A stretch of DNA of 64,000 nucleotides from Roseiarcus sp963820775. GTDB lineage: Bacteria; Pseudomonadota; Alphaproteobacteria; Rhizobiales; Beijerinckiaceae. This document shows positions 48,076 through 56,847 of the stretch, in pieces; the stretch's first letter is position 1, and each line of letters begins with the position of its first letter. The notes below the pieces were generated by a model. That model was not told where the DNA came from. It ran no database searches and saw nothing but the letters and a program-made list of their open reading frames with translations. The DNA lies in NCBI GenBank assembly GCA_963820775.1, contig CAWGBF010000008.1:558001-622000 (forward strand). The letters run 5' to 3'. The position numbers and the translations under genes are program-made.

Positions 48076-48776
48076 AGCGGGCAAATCCAGACGCGCTCGT
48101 TGCCGGCTTCTCGCTGATCGAAGCGATAGCGACACTGGCGTTGACCGCGACCATCATCCTGGCCCTGTCATCGGTCGCCGGGCAATGGCTCCCCAACTGG
48201 CGGCGAGGCTTCGTCGACCTGCAGCGCGCGGACCTCCTCGGCGTCGGTCTTGAGCGGCTCGTCGACGACCTATCCGCCGCCGAGTACGTGACGCGCTCGG
48301 TCGGCACCCAAGCGCCATTTTTCGAAGGCGACGCTTCGTCCGTCGTCTTCGTTCGATCGGCTGCCGGTCCGGACGCCTATCCGCATCTGGAAATCGTGCG
48401 CCTGGCGGAAATCAAGGAAGATCGTGGGCTGGCGATGGTGCGCACGCGGGCGCGCTTCGCGCCGACAGCGCCGAAACCGCCGGGCGCGCCGGCCCAGCCT
48501 ATCGCCTTCGGCGATCCTGTCACCCTCATTCGCGCGCCCATCCACATCACGTTCGCCTATGCAGGACCAGACCGTGTTTGGCTTCCGAGTTGGAAAGGTC
48601 AGGAGCAGTTGCCCGAGGCGGTGCGGATATCTGTTCGCGACACAGTCGCCAATCGCGTGCTAGCGGCGTCGACCGTGGCCCGCGTTCGAGTCACAGCTTC
48701 AGGCGCGCCCAAGCTTCAGGCGCAAGCGAATGCGGGCGGGGCTCTTCCTCAGTCCGGACAGGCGAAGCAGCAATGA
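48072..48776 (+). CDS. gspJ: Minor pseudopilin GspJ
   Basis: 234 residues. The prepilin leader ends in G at ALVAG, then FSLIEAIATLALTATIILAL (Glu+5). GspJ-like body: LLGVGLERLVDDLSAAEYVT, PFFEGDASSVVFVRSAAGPD, and PEAVRISVRDTVANRVLAAS near the end. ATGA overlaps on both sides, with gspI and gspK. Confidence 0.88.
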   Translation: MKRANPDALVAGFSLIEAIATLALTATIILALSSVAGQWLPNWRRGFVDLQRADLLGVGLERLVDDLSAAEYVTRSVGTQAPFFEGDASSVVFVRSAAGPDAYPHLEIVRLAEIKEDRGLAMVRTRARFAPTAPKPPGAPAQPIAFGDPVTLIRAPIHITFAYAGPDRVWLPSWKGQEQLPEAVRISVRDTVANRVLAASTVARVRVTASGAPKLQAQANAGGALPQSGQAKQQ

Positions 48777-49852
48777 GGGCCTGCGTAACATCCGCACCCG
48801 AATCGGCTCCGCGCGCCGAGGCCGGCTTCGTCCTCGTTGCGGTGCTCTGGATTTTGGCTGCCCTTGCGACCCTCGCCTCGATCTATTCTTCCTACACCGT
48901 CAATACCGCCGCCTCATCGCGCGTCGCCGACGACCGCGTGCAGGCGGAGGCCTCGATTCGGGCCGGCGTCGAAATGGCGGTCTACCGTGAACTCGCGCTC
49001 CCTGAGAAGGCCAGGCTGGTCCGGGGCGGCTTCGACATACGCGTGGGGCGCACCGGCGTCTCCGTTCGCTTTCGCTCCGAGGGGGCAAGGATCGACCTGA
49101 ACGCCGCCCCCGCGGAGTTGCTGGCCGGGGTATTCACCGCAGTCGGCGTCGATTCGTCGCGGGCGGAAACTTTCGCGGACCGCGTCGTCGGCTGGCGCAC
49201 GAAGGCCACGACCGGCGCGGGCGCGAACACTGCCAGCGCTGACGCAAACGCGGCGGGCGCTAATACGAATGCCGCGGCCGCCGATGGTAAAGATGGCACG
49301 GCCGCCAGCGAGGACAAGCTTTACAGCGAACAGCACATGCCTTATCCACCCCGCCACGCCCCGTTCGACAGCGCGTTGGAGCTCAGTCTTCTGCCGGGAA
49401 TCTCGCTCGCGGTGGTCGAGCGGGTTCTGCCGTTCGTAACCGTGTTCAGCGGTCGTGCGGACGTCAACGTGTCCAGCGCGGACCCTACGGTCCTATCCGC
49501 TCTCCCAAAAATGACGCCTCAAATCCTTGGCGCGGTGCTGAACGCGCGGGTCAGCGATCCTGGCGACGGACGCGCGCTGTTGGAGATGCTTGGTCCCGCG
49601 AAGCCGAACGCCACGACAGAAACATCGAAAGCATTTCGAGCATTAATCGCGGTAGACTTCGACAACGGCAGGCATGTTCATGCGGAGGTCGTGTTTCGCC
49701 TCAAGGACCAAGGCGACGGTGGCCAAGCCGACAAGGTCGCGGGCAACATCGGCCAAGGCGACAAAAACGTAGGCGGCAAGGACAGAAACGACGAACCCTA
49801 TGAATTGCTTTATTGGCGGGACGATTTCGATGGTCCCATGCAGTCTGCGTGA
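48773..49852 (+). CDS. gspK: Minor pseudopilin GspK
   Basis: Tip protein of the pseudopilus, 359 residues. MRACVTSAPESAPRAEAG precedes FVLVAVLWILAALATLASIY; as in other GspK proteins the Glu at +5 is replaced (here Ala). IDLNAAPAELLAGVFTAVGV and ELSLLPGISLAVVERVLPFV are the helix-hairpin-helix-like GspK segments. An Ala/Gly/Asn-rich low-complexity insert (GAGANTASADANAAGANTNA region, about residues 145-180) interrupts the body. The tail is Gly/Lys/Asp-rich. Overlaps gspJ by four bases. Confidence 0.88.
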   Translation: MRACVTSAPESAPRAEAGFVLVAVLWILAALATLASIYSSYTVNTAASSRVADDRVQAEASIRAGVEMAVYRELALPEKARLVRGGFDIRVGRTGVSVRFRSEGARIDLNAAPAELLAGVFTAVGVDSSRAETFADRVVGWRTKATTGAGANTASADANAAGANTNAAAADGKDGTAASEDKLYSEQHMPYPPRHAPFDSALELSLLPGISLAVVERVLPFVTVFSGRADVNVSSADPTVLSALPKMTPQILGAVLNARVSDPGDGRALLEMLGPAKPNATTETSKAFRALIAVDFDNGRHVHAEVVFRLKDQGDGGQADKVAGNIGQGDKNVGGKDRNDEPYELLYWRDDFDGPMQSA

Positions 49853-49861
49853 GGACCGCCC

Positions 49862-50932
49862 ATGACTGTCTGGGCTTCCCTTCACGCCCGCCTGTGGACT
49901 TGGATCGATGACGTCGCCGCGGGCTTGACGCTTCTCGGGGCGATGCTCCGGCGCAGCCGCAGAATCGAACTCGCTGAACAGGCGGACGGCTCGTTTCTTG
50001 TCGTGGACATGAGCAAGAAAGCGACGGAACGCGCTGACGGGCCGTCGTTGCGCATCGACGAAAGCGGGATTGCCGATCCGATTTCTCCCCAAACGCGGTC
50101 GCTGCTCGCGCGAAGCACGGTTGACGTGATGCTCGCGCCGTCGCGCTTCATCTTCCGGTCGCTTGAGCTGCCCCAGGGCGCGCGTCAGTTTCTCGACGGC
50201 GTTGTCCGCTCTCAAATCGATCGTTTGACGCCGTGGTCCCCCAACGAAGCCGCCTTCGGATGGAGCGAGCCGACCGATGCGGGCAACGGACAAATCGCCA
50301 TTACGGTCGCGGCTACGGCGCGATCGCTGGTCGCTTCGATCGCGCGGGCGGCAATGGCTGCTCGGGCCGACCAAGTCCGGATGTCGACGCGGACCGGCGA
50401 AGGGCAGAGGCTTGTAATTCCGGTCTTCGCCCAGGATATTGGCGGCGGAAACCAAGGACAGGGATTGGTGCGCGGCCTTGTCGCAGGCCTGGCGCTGTCC
50501 GGTCTCGCCTTCGTCGTCAGCCTTGGCGCCTGGCTCGTCGCCGCCGGCGGCAGTGACGCTCAGTTGGCCGATATTCAGAACCGGATCGCTGAGCGCCGTT
50601 CTGAACTGATGAATCGGCGCGGCCCGGCGGCGGAGGAGGCGCTCAAAGCCCTACAGGCCCGAAAATGTGCGACCCCTTCCGCGGTCATGGTTCTCGAAGC
50701 GCTGTCGAAGACTCTGCCCGACGAGGCCCACCTGACGGAATTGCGCATCGAGAACGGCAAGGTGCAGATCGGCGGATCGGCCACCGACGCGCCCGCGCTC
50801 ATTCGGTTAATCGAGCAGTCGCGGCGGTTCACTCAGGCTACGTTCTTCGCGCCTACAGTGAGGGGGCCAAGCGGCGGTGAGAGTTTTCACATCGAGGCGC
50901 ATATCGAGCCCTCATTCGCCGTGACGAATTGA
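49862..50932 (+). CDS. gspL: Type II secretion protein GspL
   Basis: Bitopic inner-membrane protein linking GspE to GspM, 356 residues. The cytoplasmic N-terminal part is short (LLARSTVDVMLAPSRFIFRS, VVRSQIDRLTPWSPNEAAFG). One membrane helix (GLALSGLAFVVSLGAWLVAA) lies near residue 215, and the periplasmic PilN-like part is LEALSKTLPDEAHLTELRIE, SATDAPALIRLIEQSRRFTQ. Its TGA overlaps the gspM ATG. Confidence 0.85.
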   Translation: MTVWASLHARLWTWIDDVAAGLTLLGAMLRRSRRIELAEQADGSFLVVDMSKKATERADGPSLRIDESGIADPISPQTRSLLARSTVDVMLAPSRFIFRSLELPQGARQFLDGVVRSQIDRLTPWSPNEAAFGWSEPTDAGNGQIAITVAATARSLVASIARAAMAARADQVRMSTRTGEGQRLVIPVFAQDIGGGNQGQGLVRGLVAGLALSGLAFVVSLGAWLVAAGGSDAQLADIQNRIAERRSELMNRRGPAAEEALKALQARKCATPSAVMVLEALSKTLPDEAHLTELRIENGKVQIGGSATDAPALIRLIEQSRRFTQATFFAPTVRGPSGGESFHIEAHIEPSFAVTN

Positions 50933-51492
50933 TGCGAAGCTCTACTCATAGTTTGGTTATCGACCGACGCCAGGCGTTGGCGGTCGTCGCCTATATCGGC
51001 GTCGTGATCGTCCTTTCGGCTATCTCGCTATTACTCGTTGCGGACCTGCGCGACAAAGCCGCGGAGATCGCAGAGGCTCAGATGCGGCTCGACCAGCTGT
51101 CCGAGCGGTCGCAGCCGGCCTTGTCGGCGTCGATCGCCTCGAATTCAGGGGTAAGCGGCTCGCCGTTTCTCGACGGGCGAACGATAACGATTGCGGGCGC
51201 GGCGTTGCAGCAACGCATCGAGGCGACCGTTGCGAAAGCGGGCGGCGCCCTGATGTCTTCGCAAGTCGAACTTGACGGACCCGACGCCAAGAACGGTTTC
51301 GTCAACCTGAGCGCCAGCATGGAGGTCACCCAGCCCGCTGTGCAGACGATCCTTTACGACATCGAGGCAGGGATGCCATACTTGTTCGTGGACAAGCTTT
51401 CGATCCAGTCGCCTGAGGTTTTTGGCGAGCCCGAAACTGGGCGCATGCGAATGACAGTCGGGGTGGTTGGGCAATGGCGGTCATCAGACTGA
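50932..51492 (+). CDS. gspM: Type II secretion protein GspM
   Basis: 186 residues. A short cytoplasmic tail, one membrane helix (ALAVVAYIGVVIVLSAISLL) and a periplasmic ferredoxin-like domain (ITIAGAALQQRIEATVAKAG, VTQPAVQTILYDIEAGMPYL then FVDKLSIQS), as in alphaproteobacterial GspM. A TTG three bases upstream is an alternative start; ATG 50932 is preferred. Overlaps gspN by 19 bases. Confidence 0.85.
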   Translation: MRSSTHSLVIDRRQALAVVAYIGVVIVLSAISLLLVADLRDKAAEIAEAQMRLDQLSERSQPALSASIASNSGVSGSPFLDGRTITIAGAALQQRIEATVAKAGGALMSSQVELDGPDAKNGFVNLSASMEVTQPAVQTILYDIEAGMPYLFVDKLSIQSPEVFGEPETGRMRMTVGVVGQWRSSD

Positions 51493-52058
51493 TGTGGCCG
51501 TTAGTGGCTTTTCTCGTGGCTTTCTCCGCCCTGGCGGTGCGAGCGGCGGGAGGTCCAATTAATGAGCCCGCCGGTCCCGCGTCAGAGGTCGAGAGGGGGT
51601 CCGCGCTCGGCATGACAGAGACCGGCGTCGTAGACCCCGTCGCGCTCACGGGCGCGCCGGGCGCGCCCGATCCCGGCGCAAAGCCCCGAGCCGGCAATCC
51701 GCTGTGGACACTTCCCCTGAGCGACCTCTCGGCGACGCGCGACCGGCCGCTGTTTTCTCCCTCGCGCCGACCTCCTATCGCCGTCCCGATCGTCGCCCCG
51801 CCGCCAAAGCAGGAGGCTCTTGCGCCTCCTCCGCCGGAGCGGCCATTGCTTACGCTGGTCGGAACGATCGTAGGCCCGAAGGCGACCATCGCGATGCTTC
51901 AAAGCCGCAACACCGACTCGGTATTGCGGCTCCGAGTTGGGCAAGAGAATGACGGCTGGCAAGTGCGGGGAATTAGCTTACGCTCGATCGTTGTCGAAAA
52001 AGGCGCACAGTCGGTGGAGTTAGGCTTGCCCAAACCCAACGGGGCGCCGGCGGAATAG
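51474..52058 (+). CDS. gspN: GspN/GspC-like general secretion protein
   Basis: 194 residues. An N-terminal hydrophobic segment (LMWPLVAFLVAFSALAVRAA) and a Pro/Gly-rich linker are followed by LSATRDRPLFSPSRRPP and the conserved core PLLTLVGTIVGPKATIAML, VGQENDGWQVRGISLRSIVV. This layout is shared by proteins labelled GspN in alphaproteobacteria and by the homology region of GspC. Since no separate gspC is present, it may do the GspC job of linking platform and secretin. Last gene of the operon. Confidence 0.78.
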   Translation: MAVIRLMWPLVAFLVAFSALAVRAAGGPINEPAGPASEVERGSALGMTETGVVDPVALTGAPGAPDPGAKPRAGNPLWTLPLSDLSATRDRPLFSPSRRPPIAVPIVAPPPKQEALAPPPPERPLLTLVGTIVGPKATIAMLQSRNTDSVLRLRVGQENDGWQVRGISLRSIVVEKGAQSVELGLPKPNGAPAE

Positions 52059-52120
52059 CCTCACCGAACATCCTCGCAGCTCGAGACGAGCCCATAAGTA
52101 TCGGCGTTGGATGCAATCCG

Positions 52121-52160
52121 GGACTCTCCGGAGCTACGTCGGACTCTCCGGAGCAACGTC
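52121..52160. repeat. 20-bp tandem duplication after gspN
   Basis: GGACTCTCCGGAGCTACGTC is followed immediately by the same unit with one change (T to A at position 15). Each unit contains the palindrome CTCCGGAG. No terminator-type T run follows. Confidence 0.8.
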
Positions 52161-52427
52161 ATCGCGAATCTGAGCGACTGCGAAGTCCAAGTTTTGCAGA
52201 TCAAACTCAGGTTCTGGCCTCTAAACATCTTGAACTTTGGGTAAGGTTTATGGGTCGAGGGGTCAGCGGCGAGAGCTGGCGCCTCATGATGCGTTTTGTA
52301 AATTGATTTGAGTGTTCGCGCGGGGCTGCTTGGGCGTCAGCGGATCGCCCATATCATCGAGGGCGCTCGCATATTCGAAAATATGCGAGCGAAGGTGCAG
52401 CAGCAGCAGCTCCACAGTCATCTCTTT

Positions 52428-52457
52428 ATCTTGGCTAAAGGCATCTTGGCTAAAGGC
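52428..52457. repeat. 15-bp tandem duplication
   Basis: ATCTTGGCTAAAGGC occurs twice head to tail in a region with no supported gene; a short GCAGCAGCAGC run lies just upstream. Confidence 0.8.
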
Positions 52458-53444
52458 GCGGCCTTCTCTTGCGGGACAGGCGATGGTGAGCCCCACTGTC
52501 CCTGAGGACGCTCCGCTCGGTCCAGCGTGGACCAGATGGCCAAGGGCGATTCTCGTCAGCGTTGGGTGGCTGCGCGAGGGCTCGACCAAAAACGTGGCAG
52601 CAAAACTGCCAAATGTCGCCCGAGGTTTTCGACGGGGAAACTTCGCCAACTTGAACACCCGCGAGCTTCCGAATGATCTGAGGGATCAAATCGGGGGCAA
52701 GAAGTAGCGCTGACCCTCCAAGCCCTGTAGATGGCTTATCCATTTGTTCTCGCAGATGTAGTCGTATATCGGTTTTAAGAAAGAACGCACGCTCGACGCC
52801 ATGTCAATTATAAATACAAATAAATAACTAAAACTATGCTGATGTATATACCAGCTCGATAGTGTCTAAATTGAATTGAGCAATAAAATAATATAAGTAT
52901 ATTCGCCTTAATTTCGCCCATCTTACACTAGAGTTTGATTTTAGGAGCTAACATGTAGGTTATGTTAAAAATGCATAAGGTTACTGAAAAATTTAGCCTT
53001 AAAACCTTTTTTTAGTCTGTATAATATGATAATATGGCTCCACATAAATAGGGAGGTAAAGGCGTGAACAGAGAGGCAATGGATGAACATAAATGTGGAA
53101 CCATAAGAATGACTAGACACAAGTTGGATGTTCTGGTTGCTAGATATCTGTGACTGATCGTAACCTAAGGTGCTTTCATCGGATTAGTTTCGGCATTCGT
53201 AGTAGAGCGTAACGCTAACCGAAAGGGACAACAGGAATACGCCCAAATTTGGCGATCGAGTTCGCCAAATTCTCTCGGCTGTGCGCCCTGATAAGGCGTA
53301 GGCCTACGTTGGCCTCAATGAACTTCGAGAGTCAGTTCACTCTCAAGCAAATCGCCTGATGGAGATGATTCTGGAGACCGAGACGGCCTTGCAAGCGCCG
53401 CCCCCATCGGGGATAGACGCAACACCGTCCCGGCTTAGCCCGGT

Positions 53445-53485
53445 GTCGCTAAGATATAGAATAGGAGTCGCTAAGATATAGAATA
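53445..53485. repeat. 19-bp direct repeat upstream of the beta-helix gene
   Basis: GTCGCTAAGATATAGAATA occurs at 53445-53463 and 53467-53485 (period 22), 109 bases before the next start codon. It contains TATAGAAT, which could act as a -10-like element. Confidence 0.75.
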
Positions 53486-53593
53486 AATGCGCACATTGTG
53501 GCTAACGCTTTCAAGAAGATTCATCCCGATAATACTGTTATTATCAGCGATGACACTCTAACTCGAACTCGGACTTATGGAGGGGACGTTTCG

Positions 53594-56500
53594 ATGAGCT
53601 TTATCCAGAGATACCTCGTCGCAGCGAGTTGCGTTCTGGCCTTTCTTGGCTCGGCGCGGGCGGCTTCGGTCACCATCGGTCAGAGTTCGGTGTATTCGAG
53701 CGCGGACACCTACAACGCTAACGTTCTTGCGGCCGAGAGCGTTAACCTCGCCACCACAGCAACGGTGCAAAGCCTGTCAATCTACGCCAGCAGCGCCGGC
53801 GGACAGCTGATGCTTGGCATCTACGACGCCACCGGCCCTAATGGCGGCCCCGGCGCGCTGAAAGCCTCGACCGCCAGCTTTACCCCGGGGGCAGGTTGGA
53901 ATACGATTAAAGTCGTTACACCTGTCTCATTGGCCGCGGGCAACTATTACCTGGCTTGGTTGCCCAACAGCAATTATCTCGTGTTGGAAGGAATTCGGTC
54001 AACCAACAAATGCAGCTACTACAGCTACGGGTTTGGCAATCTGCCAAGCAAGTTCAGCACATCCCCAGCGAACTGTCCTGCTGACACCGTCTGGTCTTTC
54101 TATGCCACAGCGGCGACCACCGCTTCTACGCCCCCCCCTCCCATCGCGGTCACCGGGGTTTGCGGCTCCTCGAACGGCGGAAAATTTAGCAGCGCACCGA
54201 CCGCCAACCTTTGCACCACCGGGCAGGCGTCGACCGTCAGCGGCAGCGGCCCATGGTCGTGGACCTGCGCCGGCAGCGGCGGCGGGACCACGGCTGCCTG
54301 CTCGGCGACGAAAGTTGTTGCTGCGCAGCCTGTGAATGGTGCATGCGGCAGCGCGAACGGGGCAACTGTAAGCACGGCGCCGAGCGCGAATCTCTGCAGC
54401 GCCGGCGCGGCCTCGACGGTGGCTGGGAGTGGCCCTTGGAGCTGGACCTGCGTCGGCAGCAGCGGCGGCAGCACTGCGTCGTGCTCGGATAAACTCGCGT
54501 CCACAGGCTCCACCGGCACTGGCGGCTTACCGAGTGGTTCAGACCCCACTAGCGGCGTGCTGCCGTCCTATGACGACGCCTATGCGAACTGGAAGAATGC
54601 GGGGCTGGGCTCGGTCGGCGGCATTCCGAACCGGACGACGGTCTGCGCCACGGTCAATCCCCGCGGTGGAGGACAAGACGATTTTACCAATATCCAAAAC
54701 GCGATCAACAACTGTCCGGCAGGGGACGTCGTCCAGCTCGGAGCGGGCGCGTTTACGGTGCACATGGCCGACCTTCCCATCAGTATTTCGAAGGGGATTG
54801 TATTGCGCGGGACTGGCGCCTGCAGTGGCTCCGCCTCGCCGTATTGCCAGACCTCGATCACGGTGTCTGATGGCCTTCTCGCCTATACGGGTGGGATGTG
54901 CGGCACGAGCGCGACTAATAAAGTTGCCTGCCCGAATGGCGGGTCGGCAGAAATTTTGATAGCTCCCGTTTCGCCCGATTATAACTACAGTTGGGCAAAG
55001 TGCGGCAATACTGGCTACACGACCGGCGTAGGCTGCGGCGCAGTCCCACTAGCGGCCGACGCCGCGCAAGGGCAGACAAAGATCCAAGTCAGCAGCACGA
55101 GCGGCTTTTCGGTCGGAATGTGGGTTCTGATCGACGAGGCGTCAGGCGCTGGCTGGGTTGCGGATCCCTTGAATAAGTGGACTGGATTCGGAAGTCTGTG
55201 GGCGGCGTCTGATTGGCTTAGTTCCTCTGGCAGCCCTGCAACCGGGCGAATTATGTGGCCGAAAGCCCAAAGCGGCGGCGGCTGGGATTTTGGATCGGCT
55301 CTTCCGTCTCAAACGGGTTCCGAGGGCTGCTGGCATTCCTACTGTGATAGGCCGACTTCCGAGTTGCATAAGATTGCTTCGATCGGCTCCGGGCCATGTC
55401 CGGGCACCGCATGCACCCTGACATTCGACGATCCACTCACCATCGCCTTCCGTCAGAGCGGCGGCCACAATGCCCAAGTCTATCCTGGTCTCTATTCGAA
55501 TCAAGGAGGCACGGGCACCCCGATTTCATTCCTCCAAAATGCTGGCGTGGAGAACCTGTCGCTTCTCCGTGCCGCCACTGGAGGAATAGAAATGGAATTC
55601 TGCGCCTACTGCTGGGTTAAGAATACCGAAGTTGGCGACTGGTACGGCGGCGGAATAACAATAGAGTATTCCGCTCGAAGCGAGTTCAACGGTGTTTATG
55701 TCCATCATGCCTGGGACTCCGTCAACAGCGGCGGGGAATACCCTATTATGCTGGCGCAAGCCTCGACCGAAGTCCTTGTAACAAACAGCATCACTAACTT
55801 CGCCGGCAAAGGAATGGTTGCAGAAGCTGGGGGCGCTGGCTCGGTGGTCTCTTACAGCTATATGGACGATACAATGTACGATGCAGAATCAGGCATCGGC
55901 GACTATTGGGTCGAGATGAGTGCAAACGCGAGCCATTATGCAGGGCCGCATCATGTTTTGTTTGAGGGCAACTGGGGTGACAACCTCGACAGCGACCATA
56001 CCCACGGCAATTCAATGTACATAACATTTTTCCGCAACCAAGGGACTGGCTTGCGGACTCCGTTCACCGATCCCTCGCTCAATAAAGCTGTCAATGATTT
56101 TACAGGAATAGGCTACTCATGCGGAGGAGGCGGAGCAAGTAGCTGTTCGCAGAATGCGCCCGGACCTTTGCGCGCTGCTGGGCCGTCTGCATACAACTAT
56201 TGGTTCGCTTTCGTCGGTAACGTTCTCGGGCTCGCCGGGGAAACGACTGCGGCTAAGGGTTGGTCCTATCAAGGGGATTGGAATGGAAACCGCATGTTCA
56301 TGCTGGGGTGGAACGATGGGCCGGGCGGCCAGGACCCGCACCTGACCGGGGCCACCGGATCATACATTTTCCGCCACGGGGACTATGACTATGTCAACGG
56401 CGCGATAGCCGACTGGACCTCTGGATACTCGCAGACGTTGCCAAACTCGTTCTACCTCTCGGCGGCGCCGTCGTTTTTCACCGCCGGGACCTCCTGCACC

Positions 56501-56632
56501 TATTCATGGCCTTGGGTGACGCCTACCGCATCGACGCCGATTAAAGGAGCAGGCGGTTCTGCATGCGGCTCCTATTCCGGTCTGCCCGCCAAGGCCCGGT
56601 GGGACGCCGGGAAGCCGTTCGTGCAACCTTGA
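53594..56632 (+). CDS. Large secreted beta-helix (pectate-lyase-like) protein
   Basis: 1012-residue exported protein. ATG 53594 follows GGAGGGG and gives a signal peptide (YLVAASCVLAFLGSARA). Then a jelly-roll-like domain (to about residue 175, SVTIGQSSVYSSADTYNANV), and two tandem copies of a 55-residue Cys-containing module (GVCGSSNGGKFSSAPTANLC; GACGSANGATVSTAPSANLC), each ending GPWSWTC. A right-handed beta-helix domain starts near residue 330 (TTVCATVNPRGGGQDDFTNI) with stacked turns such as GVENLSLLR and CWVKNTEVGDWYGGGITIEY. The C-terminus is Trp/Gly-rich. Such folds usually bind or cleave acidic polysaccharides. Being next to gsp genes makes it a candidate type II substrate. No catalytic residues are assigned. 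Confidence 0.82.
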   Translation: MSFIQRYLVAASCVLAFLGSARAASVTIGQSSVYSSADTYNANVLAAESVNLATTATVQSLSIYASSAGGQLMLGIYDATGPNGGPGALKASTASFTPGAGWNTIKVVTPVSLAAGNYYLAWLPNSNYLVLEGIRSTNKCSYYSYGFGNLPSKFSTSPANCPADTVWSFYATAATTASTPPPPIAVTGVCGSSNGGKFSSAPTANLCTTGQASTVSGSGPWSWTCAGSGGGTTAACSATKVVAAQPVNGACGSANGATVSTAPSANLCSAGAASTVAGSGPWSWTCVGSSGGSTASCSDKLASTGSTGTGGLPSGSDPTSGVLPSYDDAYANWKNAGLGSVGGIPNRTTVCATVNPRGGGQDDFTNIQNAINNCPAGDVVQLGAGAFTVHMADLPISISKGIVLRGTGACSGSASPYCQTSITVSDGLLAYTGGMCGTSATNKVACPNGGSAEILIAPVSPDYNYSWAKCGNTGYTTGVGCGAVPLAADAAQGQTKIQVSSTSGFSVGMWVLIDEASGAGWVADPLNKWTGFGSLWAASDWLSSSGSPATGRIMWPKAQSGGGWDFGSALPSQTGSEGCWHSYCDRPTSELHKIASIGSGPCPGTACTLTFDDPLTIAFRQSGGHNAQVYPGLYSNQGGTGTPISFLQNAGVENLSLLRAATGGIEMEFCAYCWVKNTEVGDWYGGGITIEYSARSEFNGVYVHHAWDSVNSGGEYPIMLAQASTEVLVTNSITNFAGKGMVAEAGGAGSVVSYSYMDDTMYDAESGIGDYWVEMSANASHYAGPHHVLFEGNWGDNLDSDHTHGNSMYITFFRNQGTGLRTPFTDPSLNKAVNDFTGIGYSCGGGGASSCSQNAPGPLRAAGPSAYNYWFAFVGNVLGLAGETTAAKGWSYQGDWNGNRMFMLGWNDGPGGQDPHLTGATGSYIFRHGDYDYVNGAIADWTSGYSQTLPNSFYLSAAPSFFTAGTSCTYSWPWVTPTASTPIKGAGGSACGSYSGLPAKARWDAGKPFVQP

Positions 56633-56656
56633 ACCACCCACAGAGGCCACAAGAAA

Positions 56657-56683
56657 GGGGAGACGCCTACCCGGCGCCTCCCC
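56657..56683. terminator. Strong hairpin between convergent genes
   Basis: GGGGAGACGCC and GGCGCCTCCCC form an 11-bp stem with one mismatch around a short loop. On the minus strand it is followed by CCTTTCTTG. It lies 25 bases after the beta-helix stop and before the end of the minus-strand glycosyltransferase. Confidence 0.5.
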
Positions 56684-56847
56684 TCGACGCGGATCCGGGC
56701 GGTTCGACTGAGCAAATCGGCCGGGAGCCTGCGAGCGGGATCTGGGCACGGACAGGGTGCAGTACTACGAAATTTTTCATTGCCCGGCTCGGCGACCCAG
56801 TTATATCAACAAAAATCTCCAGCGGGTTGCCCGCAAGTCCGGCTCCC

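Larger units (their letters stand above)
52161..53593. other. Long non-coding stretch with AT-rich core
   Basis: About 1.4 kb lies between gspN and the beta-helix protein gene. ORFs near 52300-52740 on both strands lack domains and convincing starts. From about 52780 to 53240 the base composition drops sharply to AT-rich with many stops in all frames. A 19-bp direct repeat lies at its right edge. It may hold a long leader or promoter region, a small RNA or the scar of a lost element; I can support none of these specifically. Confidence 0.5.

Noticed and set aside
52284..52743. Overlapping ORFs on both strands after gspN
   Set aside because: They span tandem duplications and lack domains; neither strand is favoured.
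53445..53485. Possible start of a CRISPR-like array
   Set aside because: Only two repeats with a 3-base spacer; no array anywhere in the window and no cas genes.
54180..54480. Possible assembly duplication inside the beta-helix gene
   Set aside because: The two Cys modules differ at many positions, so they are a genuine tandem domain repeat.
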